Virus record (IMG/VR): IMGVR_UViG_3300047309_000029
Span: 1-39,458 of that record
Strand: one strand, 5' to 3'
DNA from: a virus
Length of the DNA: 39,458 nt
Part shown: in pieces, positions 6,470 through 14,667 of the stretch
How positions within the stretch are numbered: position 1 is the stretch's first letter
Layout of the letters: the number at the start of each line of letters is the position of its first letter
Position numbers and translations under genes: made by a program
Notes under the pieces: model-generated
Told to the model about the DNA's origin: nothing
Seen by the model: the letters and a program-made list of their open reading frames with translations, nothing else
The model's database searches: none

Positions 6470-7856
6470 AACAACCAAAGAACTGATCGCACGCACTGGC
6501 CGTGTACAAAGTTGGATTGATGATCCAACATCCCGACTTCCGGTGAGCTGCACCGTGTTTGTCGTTGAAGATGAAATGGAGGGACCAAATGGAATCGAAG
6601 CCAGTTGGAGATTCGTCTCCCACGCACTCCGATACGGAGCAGGAGTTGCTGTCCACCTTTCTAAGCTTCGTGAACGAGGTAGCGAAAATGGAAGAGGACT
6701 TGTGGCGTCAGGCCCTGTGTCATTCGCAAAGATATACTCCACCCTCAATGAAATCTTGAGGCGTGGTGGGGTCTATAAGAATGGAGCTGTGGTCTGCCAT
6801 CTGGATCTTAATCATCCTGATGTCCTTGAGTTTATCACTGCTAGTCGGGCTGATCTTCCTTGGGTCAAGCGTTGCGTCAACATTAACTACCACTGGTGGA
6901 GTCGCGCCTCCCAAGAAGTCAAGGATGCCCTAATTGTAGGCATTAAGAAGGGAGACATTTGGCTGAACAAAACCAAGGTAGACAAACAAGGTAATCGGAT
7001 TTATGGAAACGTTTGTCTGGAAGTGTACCTGCCCTCACGGGGAACCTGTCTACTGCAGCATGTCAACCTTGGCAGTTGTGAATTCGATGACATTCAGCGT
7101 GCATTCACAGACGGAATGTCCCAGCTGTGCCAACTCCATGCCACTACAGGTGTCGAAGCTAGCGGGGAATACCTCGCTCCAACGATTGATCGCCAGGTCG
7201 GTTTGGGAATGCTCGGACTGGCTAACCTGCTCCGTCGCCAAGGTGTGACGTACAAAGAGTTTGGTGAAGCACTTGAAGCGATTAACAACCGACAACCGCT
7301 TCATCGCAATGCAGCTGCTGAGCTGGCTCTAGAGCTGCAGGCAGGTATCCAAGGTGCAGCGCAGATTGCCAAGGCTGCTGGCATGTACCGAGCCTTTGCC
7401 ATTGCTCCTACTGCTTCGTGCAGCTACCGCTACAAGGATTTCGATGGGTACACCACTACCCCTGAGATCGCTCCTCCCATTGCCCGTCAGGTGGACCGTG
7501 ACAGCGGTACGTTTGGCGTCCAGAGCTTCGACTACGGTCCGGTTGAGATCGCGTCTGAAGTTGGCTGGGATGATTATTTCAAAGTAGCTAACGGCATCGT
7601 TCGGATGCTGGATATTACGGGACTTCTTCATGGCTACTCGTTTAACTCGTGGTCCGATGTGATCACGTATGACGAGGAGTTTATTGAAGAGTGGCTGCGT
7701 AGCCCCCAAACTTCCCTTTACTACTCCCTTCAGGTGATGGGCGATGTTCAGGATAAGTCGGATGCTTATGCAGCACTAGACGAAACTGATGTCGCTGATT
7801 ACCTGGAGTCAATTCTTAATGACAACCCTGCTCCAGATTGTAATTGCGGCGAATAA
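6462..7856 (+). CDS. nrdA: Ribonucleotide reductase catalytic (alpha) subunit
   Basis: Makes deoxyribonucleotides for phage DNA. Start ATG 6462 overlaps the methyltransferase-like gene and gives 464 residues. Active-site features are complete: C30 in PVSCTV, the N-x-C-x-E triad in GNVCLEV (N183, C185, E187), C196 in TCLLQHVNLG, the phosphate loop APTASCSY, the tyrosine pair in TSLYYSLQ and a C-terminal cysteine pair CNC (460/462). The protein is far shorter than class Ia NrdA (about 760) and has no N-terminal ATP cone, so overall allosteric activity control is absent. This fits the cyanopodovirus RNR group reported to descend from a class II-like enzyme but work with a class I beta subunit, and nrdB follows directly. 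Confidence 0.94.
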   Translation: MSKTTKELIARTGRVQSWIDDPTSRLPVSCTVFVVEDEMEGPNGIEASWRFVSHALRYGAGVAVHLSKLRERGSENGRGLVASGPVSFAKIYSTLNEILRRGGVYKNGAVVCHLDLNHPDVLEFITASRADLPWVKRCVNINYHWWSRASQEVKDALIVGIKKGDIWLNKTKVDKQGNRIYGNVCLEVYLPSRGTCLLQHVNLGSCEFDDIQRAFTDGMSQLCQLHATTGVEASGEYLAPTIDRQVGLGMLGLANLLRRQGVTYKEFGEALEAINNRQPLHRNAAAELALELQAGIQGAAQIAKAAGMYRAFAIAPTASCSYRYKDFDGYTTTPEIAPPIARQVDRDSGTFGVQSFDYGPVEIASEVGWDDYFKVANGIVRMLDITGLLHGYSFNSWSDVITYDEEFIEEWLRSPQTSLYYSLQVMGDVQDKSDAYAALDETDVADYLESILNDNPAPDCNCGE

Positions 7857-8566
7857 TGAACCCCTATCAAAAACTACTGAATCGTAAGCGTAAGTGGTCT
7901 CCTGTTCAGACCACAGCTGGAAAAGTTGCTGATGGTGCGGAGGAAACAATCTTCCGTGCCTTGGCAATGCGTCACATGGAACTACCCGTTGGTGGATTTA
8001 TTGAAGCATCGCTTTCTGAAATTCCAGTTCTATCACAAGAGCTGCTCCGATCTAACATCACAGACGAAGAGAACCACGACTTGGCTCTCGGTTACATCGC
8101 CAATGCTCTCGGAGTGGATCCTCAAGCGGAGGCAGAAGCCAAGCGAATTCGATCTGCGTGGGAAGCGCATCCTGATCACACAGTCCTCAAAGCACTGGTG
8201 GCCGAGCGTGCAATTTTCTTCGTTCTACTCCCGTTCTTTCGATTTAATGGTGACGCTGGTCTCCGCACCGTGTCCGCTGACATCAGCCGAGATGAGCAAG
8301 TCCACGTGGCTGCAAACTCTATCGTCTGCCGGGAACTTGGACTCACGGTTTCTCCTTCTCTCGACAAGCTCAGGAAGGCGACGATCAACTGGGTTATGAG
8401 TCCGCTCAAACAGTCATCCAATAAGTACCTCGACAAGAAGTTCTGGTTGGATGCAAGTGATCGTCTGATGTACGAAGGTAAGGCACCCGAACTTTCTGAC
8501 ACAAAGCGTGCTCGTATGCCTGCGTTCTTTGAACATGCAAACCCCAATCTACCTCAATACGCTTGA
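7856..8566 (+). CDS. nrdB: Ribonucleotide reductase small (beta) subunit, ferritin-like
   Basis: ATG 7856 overlaps the nrdA stop by one base (TAATG). The 236-residue product has the ferritin-like ligand set: E71-x-x-H74 (EENH), E118 (VAERAIFF) and E147-x-x-H150 (DEQVH). The residue four after H74, where class Ia/Ib enzymes keep the radical tyrosine, is leucine (L78); a tyrosine lies at Y80, two residues later. This suggests a radical cofactor other than the standard tyrosyl one, in line with non-tyrosyl class I subclasses. It is much shorter than the usual 320-375 residues. It clearly pairs with the alpha subunit by position. Confidence 0.9.
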   Translation: MNPYQKLLNRKRKWSPVQTTAGKVADGAEETIFRALAMRHMELPVGGFIEASLSEIPVLSQELLRSNITDEENHDLALGYIANALGVDPQAEAEAKRIRSAWEAHPDHTVLKALVAERAIFFVLLPFFRFNGDAGLRTVSADISRDEQVHVAANSIVCRELGLTVSPSLDKLRKATINWVMSPLKQSSNKYLDKKFWLDASDRLMYEGKAPELSDTKRARMPAFFEHANPNLPQYA

Positions 8567-8729
8567 GACCCACGGTCTTCAGCTCAGTACACTCATCGCT
8601 GAACTTGATGAGAATTTCCCACCAACAAATCCAAACCCTAGTGAAACGCTTTCACAAATAATGTACCGCTCGGGTCAACGTTCTGTTGTCGAGTGGATTC
8701 AACATCGACTAACGGAGGACAATGGCTAG
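8535..8729 (+). CDS. Small conserved hypothetical protein (64 aa)
   Basis: ATG 8535 lies inside the end of nrdB (32-bp overlap) and the stop overlaps the next gene by 8 bp. The C-terminal half (IMYRSGQRSVVEWIQHRLTED) resembles a short conserved motif I associate with small proteins beside the head genes of T7-like phages. Its function is not known. Position between nucleotide metabolism and head genes suggests a minor head or assembly role, which is inference. Confidence 0.7.
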   Translation: MQTPIYLNTLETHGLQLSTLIAELDENFPPTNPNPSETLSQIMYRSGQRSVVEWIQHRLTEDNG

Positions 8730-9555
8730 CAACAGGAACAACCGTAGGACAGAGAACAGAACTGTAACAACTCAGACCAGAAACAGTAACTATGGTGGTA
8801 CGACTACGAGTACCAACCAAGTACGGGTAGCAGCTGGAACACCAGCTGGACAAACAAATCGCTTTGCGGATAAACCTGCATCACACTGGTCTAATGCACA
8901 ATATGGCTCCAACTTTGGTAGGGGTGATATTGGCAAACTCCAAGGCAAGGGGTTTAATAGCAACCAGATCATGAAGATTGCCCAGATGGCTTATGCGTCT
9001 GGGAATGTTGGTAAGGTCAACAAGACCAACCAAGCGTTGTACGATCTGAGTAGTGGCTCGATGCGTGTTGGTCAGAACACGTCAATGCGTCAGGGTCAAG
9101 AAACAATAAACTTCTACCTACCTGGGCGTGGTGGAAGTGTGATTGGTGATTCACCTAAGAAGTTTGGGTGGAATGGTTTTGGTGACAGCATGTCTATCAA
9201 CCGCTATGGCGGTGGTGACAGCTATACGCAGACTGGTGTGTGGTCCTTGCCCAGTAAGTATCGTGCTGCTCCATCGGCTGGTGGTGGTACGTCTGCTGGT
9301 ACTGAAGCTACAGGTACAACTAGTACAGGTACTGATGCAGAAACACTGGCACCTGATTACACCCCTCCGACACAACAGGTTGCTGACACACAACCTGAAA
9401 TGCCTGGCATGATGTCTGGTGGAGGAGCTGGTATCAACAGTGCAATGAACATCCGCCGAGCCAAGTCACAAGCCAAGCGGTTGGGTTATAGCGGTCAAGG
9501 CGCAAAGCAATTTAGCCGTGACTTCATGAAGATTTATAGTAAGATAAACGTGTAA
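8722..9555 (+). CDS. Probable virion protein upstream of the portal
   Basis: A 277-residue protein with asparagine/threonine-rich ends, a glycine-rich middle (repeated GGG), a threonine/glycine stretch (about 190-210) and a basic helical C-terminus (RRAKSQAKRLGYSGQGAKQFSRDFMKIYSK). The central part (residues 70-110) looks helical. It occupies the place before the portal where T7-like phages carry small tail or head-assembly proteins such as gp7.3. No sequence motif confirms this, so the structural role is inferred from context. An upstream GGAGG at 8715-8719 (ctaacggaggacaATGG) is a strong ribosome binding site. Confidence 0.65.
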   Translation: MASNRNNRRTENRTVTTQTRNSNYGGTTTSTNQVRVAAGTPAGQTNRFADKPASHWSNAQYGSNFGRGDIGKLQGKGFNSNQIMKIAQMAYASGNVGKVNKTNQALYDLSSGSMRVGQNTSMRQGQETINFYLPGRGGSVIGDSPKKFGWNGFGDSMSINRYGGGDSYTQTGVWSLPSKYRAAPSAGGGTSAGTEATGTTSTGTDAETLAPDYTPPTQQVADTQPEMPGMMSGGGAGINSAMNIRRAKSQAKRLGYSGQGAKQFSRDFMKIYSKINV

Positions 9556-9559
9556 TTCT

Positions 9560-11158
9560 ATGTCCGCTAAAACTCGCTATGACTATTTGTCCAGCGACCG
9601 TTCTCAGTTTCTAAACGTAGCAAGACAAGCGGCAGACCTAACTCTTCCTTACCTCATTCGTGGTGAGGAGGAATGGCAGAAAGGAGCACGTCCACTTCCG
9701 ACACCATGGCAAAGCGTTGGTGCAAAGGGGGTTGTCACTCTGGCATCTAAATTGATGCTGGCACTACTTCCCCCTCAAACCAGCTTCTTTAAGCTGCAGT
9801 TGGATGACAATGCTCTTGGTACTGACATCCCCCCAGAGGTACGGTCTGAACTTGATCTGAGCTTTGCCAAGATTGAACGCACTATCCTTGAGTCAATTGC
9901 TGCATCCAGTGATCGAGTCGTTGTCCACCAAGCATTGAAGCATCTGGTGGTTGCAGGTAATGCGTTGATCTTCATGGGTAAAGATCAACTTAAGTTGTAT
10001 CCGCTGAACCGTTACGTTGTCGATCGTGATGGCAACGGCAATGTGATTGAAATAGTCACCAAAGAACGAATCAGCAAGAAGCTCCTAATGAAGGTGCTTC
10101 CCGAAGGTCTTCCTAATCGTCCCGACGGTAATCCTACTGATCGGAATGATGAGGCTGACATCTATACTCACATCAAACGAGACAACAATCGTTTTGTGTG
10201 GCACCAAGAGTACGAGGATAAGATCATCCCTGGCTCTATGGGTAAAGCTCCACTTGAGGCAAACCCGTGGATGGCACTTCGCTTCAATACCGTTGACGGA
10301 GAAGTGTATGGAAGGGGTCGAGTGGAGGAATTCATTGGTGATCTTCGCTCCCTTGAAGCACTCTCTCAGGCCCTCGTAGAAGGCTCTGCAGCAGCCGCTA
10401 AGGTCGTGTTCGTGGTGTCACCCTCAAGCACCACCAAACCCCAGACGCTGGCCTCTGCAGGCAACGGTGCAATCGTTCAAGGAAGGCCTGATGACATTGG
10501 TGTTATCCAGGTTGGAAAGACCGCTGACTTCCGCACTGCTTATGAGTTGATGGCTCAGCTTGAGCGTCGTCTCAGTGAAGCATTCCTCATCCTTTCAGTG
10601 AGGCAGTCCGAGAGGACTACAGCTGAGGAGGTACGGATGACTCAGATGGAACTGGAACAGCAGCTCGGTGGACTCTTTAGTTTGCTGACGACTGAGTTCC
10701 TTGTTCCGTATCTGAATCGTAAGCTGAATGTATTCCAAAAGACTGGGGAAATTCCACGTCTTCCAAAGGATATTGTGAAGCCAACGATTGTTGCTGGTGT
10801 CAATGCGTTGGGTCGTGGTCAGGATCGTGAAAGCCTGGCTGCATTCCTGACAACTATTGCCCAGACCATGGGTCCAGAGTCAATCGCTAAGTACATCAAC
10901 AGCAACGAAGTTATCAAACGACTTGCTGCTGCACAAGGCATTGATGTGTTGAACCTTGTCAAGAGTATTGATGAGATGCAACAAGAACAAATGCAGAACA
11001 TGGCGATGCAGAAAGACATGGCTGTTACTGAACAGCTTGGTCAACTTGCTTCGACACCTCTGCTGGATCCCAGCAAGAACCCCCAAGCAATGGAGATGAT
11101 TAACGGTGGACAAGGCCAAGCCGTCCCGCCCGGAACGGGCCAAGAGAACCTCGTTTGA
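9560..11158 (+). CDS. Portal (head-tail connector) protein, T7 gp8-like
   Basis: The 532-residue protein matches the T7-type portal from its first residues (TRYDYLSSDRSQFLNVARQAA, LTLPYL) through the conserved LTPWQS-like patch PTPWQSVGAKGVVTLASKL, the core YGRGRVEEFIGDLRSLEALSQ, the clip/stem helix LERRLSEAFLI and the TAEEVRM segment. It forms the dodecameric ring at the packaging vertex where terminase and tail attach. Length is close to T7 gp8 (536). The C-terminal 60 residues are methionine- and glutamine-rich and then low-complexity, as in related portals. It is followed by a small ORF and the scaffold gene, the standard order. Confidence 0.96.
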   Translation: MSAKTRYDYLSSDRSQFLNVARQAADLTLPYLIRGEEEWQKGARPLPTPWQSVGAKGVVTLASKLMLALLPPQTSFFKLQLDDNALGTDIPPEVRSELDLSFAKIERTILESIAASSDRVVVHQALKHLVVAGNALIFMGKDQLKLYPLNRYVVDRDGNGNVIEIVTKERISKKLLMKVLPEGLPNRPDGNPTDRNDEADIYTHIKRDNNRFVWHQEYEDKIIPGSMGKAPLEANPWMALRFNTVDGEVYGRGRVEEFIGDLRSLEALSQALVEGSAAAAKVVFVVSPSSTTKPQTLASAGNGAIVQGRPDDIGVIQVGKTADFRTAYELMAQLERRLSEAFLILSVRQSERTTAEEVRMTQMELEQQLGGLFSLLTTEFLVPYLNRKLNVFQKTGEIPRLPKDIVKPTIVAGVNALGRGQDRESLAAFLTTIAQTMGPESIAKYINSNEVIKRLAAAQGIDVLNLVKSIDEMQQEQMQNMAMQKDMAVTEQLGQLASTPLLDPSKNPQAMEMINGGQGQAVPPGTGQENLV

Positions 11159-11318
11159 AACCATTCCTGACCAAGCTCAGGCAATGGATGAATCAAACAA
11201 CAAATACGCACCAAGGAAGAAGATTGGTCGTCCTACGATTGGAGTTCCCAATCGAGTGGAGACTATTGGACTTGGTAAATTGAAAGTAATTACTTCGCAT
11301 GGCTACGCTGACGTATGA
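11106..11318 (+). CDS. Small basic hypothetical protein between portal and scaffold
   Basis: A frame from GTG 11106, or from ATG 11184, to 11318 covers the 140-bp gap between portal and scaffold genes. The part after 11184 (44 residues) reads coherently: MDESNNKYAPRKKIGRPTIG, then VETIGLGKLKVI. GGAG lies 9 nt before GTG 11106. The longer version overlaps the portal end by 53 bp; both versions overlap the scaffold start by 20 bp. No family is recognised. Coding is plausible because the region would otherwise be an unusual gap. Confidence 0.5.
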   Translation: MDKAKPSRPERAKRTSFETIPDQAQAMDESNNKYAPRKKIGRPTIGVPNRVETIGLGKLKVITSHGYADV

Positions 11319-12069
11319 CCCGACTGAATTTCAGGAGGGTGAACTCTCTGCAGATGAACAAGAGTCTCTACAGATTGGTGAGACTCTAGAGCAAGAACAA
11401 CAACAGCTGTTGGCTGGTAAGTTCAAAGATGCAGAGGATCTGGAACAGGCATACATCGAACTTCAAAAGAAGCTTGGTGATCCGAATCAACGCAACCAAC
11501 AACCCGAAGAGGAACAACCTCAAGATGAAGTAGAACCTCCCCAAGAGGAGGTGGACATCGACTTTCTTGATCAGCTGTGGCAAGAGTCATTGGATGAATA
11601 CTCTGATGACACCTTGAACAAACTGCAGGAGATGGATCCAACTGATCTTGCTCAGATGTACCTTGAGTATCGAGCAAAGGTTGAGAACCAAGAGCCTGTA
11701 CAAACACTGCAGGAAGCAGATGTCGAACAGCTGCAGGCAATCGTTGGTGGTCAAGAACAGTACACCAACATGATGGGTTGGGCTAAGGATAACCTTAGTG
11801 AAAATGAAATCGAAATGTACGATGCAGTGATGGATCGTGGTGATCCTCTTGCATGTTTCTTTGCTGTTCAAGCATTGGCATATCGTTTTCAAGATGCCTC
11901 TGGTGTTGACGGTCAACTGCTGACTGGTACTACTCCATCTAGTAGTGCTGATGTATTCCGCAGTCAAGCCGAATTGGTTCGGGCTATGTCTGATCCTCGA
12001 TATGACAGTGATCCTGCGTATCGCATGGATGTAGCTGAAAAGCTGGAACGATCTAATCTTGGTTTCTAA
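11299..12069 (+). CDS. Capsid assembly scaffold protein, T7 gp9-like
   Basis: The product is acidic, glutamine/glutamate-rich and predicted mostly helical, like T7 gp9, which fills the procapsid during assembly and is released later. Runs such as EQEQQQLL and the proline-glutamate linker (about 70-90) separate helical parts, and DAEDLEQAYIELQKKLGD near the N-terminus is a typical scaffold patch. The basic-hydrophobic end (AYRMDVAEKLERSNLGF) is the part expected to touch the capsid protein. It lies after the portal but, unlike in T7, is not followed directly by the capsid gene. Confidence 0.88.
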   Translation: MATLTYDPTEFQEGELSADEQESLQIGETLEQEQQQLLAGKFKDAEDLEQAYIELQKKLGDPNQRNQQPEEEQPQDEVEPPQEEVDIDFLDQLWQESLDEYSDDTLNKLQEMDPTDLAQMYLEYRAKVENQEPVQTLQEADVEQLQAIVGGQEQYTNMMGWAKDNLSENEIEMYDAVMDRGDPLACFFAVQALAYRFQDASGVDGQLLTGTTPSSSADVFRSQAELVRAMSDPRYDSDPAYRMDVAEKLERSNLGF

Positions 12070-12077
12070 ATAGGCTA

Positions 12078-12096
12078 ACTACCTGCGAGTGGTAGT
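12078..12096 (+). other. Short hairpin downstream of the scaffold gene
   Basis: ACTACC (12078-12083) and GGTAGT (12091-12096) form a perfect 6-bp stem with a 7-nt loop in the 72-bp gap before the RlpA-like gene. No T-run follows, so it is not a standard terminator; it may be a processing or stability element at the start of the inserted island. Confidence 0.35.
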
Positions 12097-12141
12097 GAGT
12101 TGGAAGTAGATGGTCATATAAATGTCCTTTGCTTTTGAACA

Positions 12142-12447
12142 ATGCTTACTCTGACACTCACCCTTGCTTCACTTGCTTCGTGGTATGGCTACCCATATCA
12201 CGGTAGGACCACCGCTAACGGAGAGACCTACAACATGAACAGCTTGACTGCAGCACACCGCACTCTTCCGTTTGGAACTAAGGTGCGTGTGTGTAACACA
12301 TCAAACAAACGATGTGTGACGGTACGGATCAATGATCGTGGACCGTTTGCTTACGATCGAGAAATTGATCTAAGTAGGGCAGCAGCTGATGCAATTGGCA
12401 TGAGAAGTGCGGGTGTGGGCCATGTGATGATTACACCGATTCGTTAA
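12142..12447 (+). CDS. RlpA-like double-psi beta-barrel protein
   Basis: The 101-residue protein is almost entirely an RlpA domain: ASWYGYPYHGRTTANGE, SLTAAHRTLPFG, KVRVCNTSNKRCVTVRINDRGPF and REIDLSRAAADAIGM. The residues shown to matter in RlpA lytic transglycosylases, the histidine of AAHRTLPFG (H39) and the aspartate of INDRGP (D65), are conserved. The first 12 residues are hydrophobic (LTLTLTLASLA) but lack a basic start, so a signal peptide is doubtful. Bacterial RlpA has an extra SPOR domain and signal; here only the catalytic-type domain remains. It sits between scaffold and capsid genes, an unusual place, suggesting a virion-associated wall-degrading or host-derived accessory role. 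Confidence 0.9.
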   Translation: MLTLTLTLASLASWYGYPYHGRTTANGETYNMNSLTAAHRTLPFGTKVRVCNTSNKRCVTVRINDRGPFAYDREIDLSRAAADAIGMRSAGVGHVMITPIR

Positions 12448-12449
12448 CT

Positions 12450-12827
12450 ATGACAAGTTCATATGCGCCCTCTGGGCCAAACACATTTAACAATGCAAGT
12501 ACGACACGAAATGTGCCGAACAATCGATATGTTGAACACGTAGAACCGCTTGGCGTGCCTAGTGTTGCACGTCAACTCACTGCAACCAACACGTCTCAGA
12601 GTCAAGCATTGACTTCCAATGTTTCACGTATTAGCATTAGGGCTCGTACTTCTGATATTCGATATGTAGTTGGTGTAGGTACACAAACTGCAAGTGCTAC
12701 AACTAGCCACTTCCTTGCTAATGGGGAACGGGTTGATATTGCTGTACCTATTGGTGCATCCATTGGCCGTATTCGTGACTCCGGTGCAACAGTAGATGGA
12801 GTCCTTGAGGTTACGGAGCTGGTCTGA
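12450..12827 (+). CDS. Probable virion structural protein (125 aa)
   Basis: The C-terminal two thirds are beta-rich: VSRISIRARTSDIRYVVGVG, TTSHFLANGERVDIAVPI, DGVLEVTELV. This resembles small phage proteins with the pattern IRY.VG....A...SHF...GER, which I know as hypothetical head or tail proteins in many phages. The N-terminus is serine/asparagine-rich. It is spaced 2 bp after the RlpA-like gene and overlaps the following spike-like gene by one base, so the three are likely translated together. Function is inferred from context only. Confidence 0.6.
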   Translation: MTSSYAPSGPNTFNNASTTRNVPNNRYVEHVEPLGVPSVARQLTATNTSQSQALTSNVSRISIRARTSDIRYVVGVGTQTASATTSHFLANGERVDIAVPIGASIGRIRDSGATVDGVLEVTELV

Positions 12828-14203
12828 TGAGGCTGAGTGGAACCAAGACAGCTGCTATCCATCAATATCGAGGTCTTGGTAAACAGCTTTACGACCTCGC
12901 TGGTAATAGGCCAAGTCTTGATCTAGATTTTGCAGGCAGTAAGTCACTTGTAGATCAGGTGTCTGGGCAGAACCTTGTCACGTTTACACGAGCAAGTGAC
13001 GGCACCTACGTCGATAGCACCGGCACGCTCAGGACAGCGACGACGAACGAAGCACGCTTCGACCACAACCCCACGACGGGCGAGAGCCTGGGGCTGCTGG
13101 TGGAGGAGCAACGTACTAACAGCATCCGCAACAACACGATGGTGGGTGCGGTGGCTGGTACGCCGGGGACGTTGCCGACGAATTGGGCCACTTATGGAAG
13201 TGGTGGAGTTACTGGCATTACCACTTCAGTCGTAAGTGTTGGGACCGAAGGTGGCGTTTCATACATTGACATTCGCTTTAATGGAACACCATCTATATCG
13301 GCAGTCTGGTCGTTGATAAACGAAATCACGCCAGGGTTCCCCGCTGCCGCTACAGGTCAAACATGGACTTATTCCGCATGGGTGCGGATGATCGCTGGAT
13401 CAGCAGCAAATATTACTTTTCCCGTTATATTCTTTGATGAGAACAATAGCGGAGCTTTTGTTACTGGAGGTACAATTGCAACTTCTTTCCTTGTATCTAC
13501 TGTTGCGCGCTACTCAGCAACTCGCACATTAAGCGGTGGAGCCACGGTTAATCTAGTCAATGGCGGCATACGTTTTAGCGTCACTGCTGGCGCCGCCATC
13601 GACATCACCCTTCGCATTGGCCTGCCCCAGTTAGAGCAAGGCGCGTTTGCTACGAGCGTGATCCCCACCACCACAGCCGCCGCCACCCGCAGCGCAGACG
13701 TGGCAAGTATTACGGGCAGTGCGTTTAGTTCGTGGTATCGGCAGGATGTTCAAACGTGGTTCGGGGAATACGTACCTGTTTACAACGCCTCAGCAACTGT
13801 CCCAGCAAATATACCGCATTTAATGCAAGTGTATAACACGGCGGTGAATACTAATAATTATGCTATCCGTGGCGCTGGTAATTCTATGAATCAAGAGTTT
13901 GTAGCTCGCAACCCAACTGCTGGTGCTCAGTTTATCAACAATCCTGGAATTGGTTTTGGTATTGCTGGCACAAATCGAAAAGTATCTTTTGGGATTGATT
14001 CTTCTACGCTTAACAATTCAACAAATGGAACCATCGGCTCAGTCTCCAACAATGCTGCTGCTCTAATGGCAACGCACGACATTTTGTCTATTGGCAGTGG
14101 TACAGGTGGCAGCCCTCCCTATCAGTTGAACGGCACCATCCGCCGCCTCACCTACTGGCCCGCCCGCCTCCCTAACTCCACGCTCCAGGCCATCACGCAA
14201 TAA
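12827..14203 (+). CDS. Spike-like protein with phage carbohydrate-binding module
   Basis: The 458-residue protein has the phage motif FTRASDGTYVDSTG...EARFDHNPTTGESLGLLVEEQRTN (about residues 50-105), found in many fibre- or head-spike-type proteins. This is followed by a jelly-roll-like region with TYSAWVRM, LRIGLPQLEQGAFATSVIPT (about 270) and a concanavalin-like C-terminal part ending LNGTIRRLTYWPARLPNSTLQAIT. Such modules usually bind glycans and decorate capsids or tails. The DNA is patchy: 13000-13190 and the last 90 bp are clearly GC-rich compared with the middle, pointing to module exchange. It lies between scaffold and capsid genes, so a capsid-surface fibre is a reasonable guess. 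Confidence 0.72.
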   Translation: MRLSGTKTAAIHQYRGLGKQLYDLAGNRPSLDLDFAGSKSLVDQVSGQNLVTFTRASDGTYVDSTGTLRTATTNEARFDHNPTTGESLGLLVEEQRTNSIRNNTMVGAVAGTPGTLPTNWATYGSGGVTGITTSVVSVGTEGGVSYIDIRFNGTPSISAVWSLINEITPGFPAAATGQTWTYSAWVRMIAGSAANITFPVIFFDENNSGAFVTGGTIATSFLVSTVARYSATRTLSGGATVNLVNGGIRFSVTAGAAIDITLRIGLPQLEQGAFATSVIPTTTAAATRSADVASITGSAFSSWYRQDVQTWFGEYVPVYNASATVPANIPHLMQVYNTAVNTNNYAIRGAGNSMNQEFVARNPTAGAQFINNPGIGFGIAGTNRKVSFGIDSSTLNNSTNGTIGSVSNNAAALMATHDILSIGSGTGGSPPYQLNGTIRRLTYWPARLPNSTLQAITQ

Positions 14204-14213
14204 CTGTTGAGTC

Positions 14214-14255
14214 ATGAAAGGTAAAGGATGTAAAGGTGGCGGCAAAGGTAAATGA
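14214..14255 (+). CDS. Possible 13-residue lysine/glycine peptide
   Basis: ATG 14214 opens a 13-codon frame reading MKGKGCKGGGKGK and ends in an ATGA overlap with the next gene. The AAAGGTAAAGG-type sequence could equally be a Shine-Dalgarno-rich leader for the following gene. Only the junction supports coding. Confidence 0.3.
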   Translation: MKGKGCKGGGKGK

Positions 14256-14401
14256 AACCTGGACTGTACGCCAATATTCACGCAAAGCGTCTTCGCATCA
14301 AGAATGGTTCTGATGAGAAGATGAGGAAACCAGGAACTCCTGGCGCTCCTACAGCTAAAGCTTTTAAGCAGTCAGCAAAGACTGAAAAAAGACCTAGGTA
14401 A
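14252..14401 (+). CDS. Small basic conserved protein (49 aa)
   Basis: ATG 14252 to TAA 14399-14401. The product begins MKPGLYANIHAKRLRIKNGS and continues DEKMRKPGTPGAPTAKAFKQ with a lysine-rich end. The pattern GLYANI.AKR.RI..GS.EKMRKPG..GAPTA.AF is one I associate with small conserved cyanophage proteins of unknown function. It is basic and lacks a membrane segment. It closes the inserted island before the gene-free capsid leader, and its AAAGG-rich upstream sequence offers ribosome binding sites. Confidence 0.75.
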   Translation: MKPGLYANIHAKRLRIKNGSDEKMRKPGTPGAPTAKAFKQSAKTEKRPR

Positions 14402-14493
14402 GATAGGTGCCCGCGCCCGTGGCATTGTAACGGCGACAAATGTACACGCTCCGGGTCTGCGGTCACAGGCACGAGCTGTAGCGGTAAGGAAGG

Positions 14494-14526
14494 GGAACAG
14501 AGCACCTCAGAGTCGGACTCTGTTCC
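14494..14526 (+). other. Competing hairpins in the capsid leader
   Basis: GGAACAGAG (14494-14502) pairs perfectly with CTCTGTTCC (14518-14526). Inside it, CAGAGT (14508-14513) pairs with ACTCTG (14517-14522) around a 3-nt loop. The two stems use the same 3' strand and exclude each other. No T-run follows, so this is not a simple terminator; RNA processing or leader control is possible. Confidence 0.45.
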
Positions 14527-14653
14527 TATTGGCCAAGGCCTGTACGCAGACAACCTTTGCCATTGACAGTCGGAGAGACGACAAACAATTTTCAGATAAC
14601 CTGAAATTTCAAAAATAATGAATGGCGATGAATCCTGAAAATTCATTGCAATT

Positions 14654-14667
14654 CCTAAGGCCTTAGG
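14654..14667. promoter_or_regulatory. 14-bp perfect palindrome before the capsid gene
   Basis: CCTAAGGCCTTAGG is its own reverse complement and runs into GGAGAACG. The stretch TTAGGGAGA echoes the +1 region of T7 promoters (TATAGGGAGA), though the upstream half does not match. A 14-bp palindrome is expected a couple of times by chance in this window; its place 36 bp before the capsid start is what makes it notable. Confidence 0.3.

Noticed and set aside
14563-14591. Sigma-70 promoter in the capsid leader
   Set aside because: TTGACA is perfect but no acceptable -10 box lies at 16-19 bp spacing.
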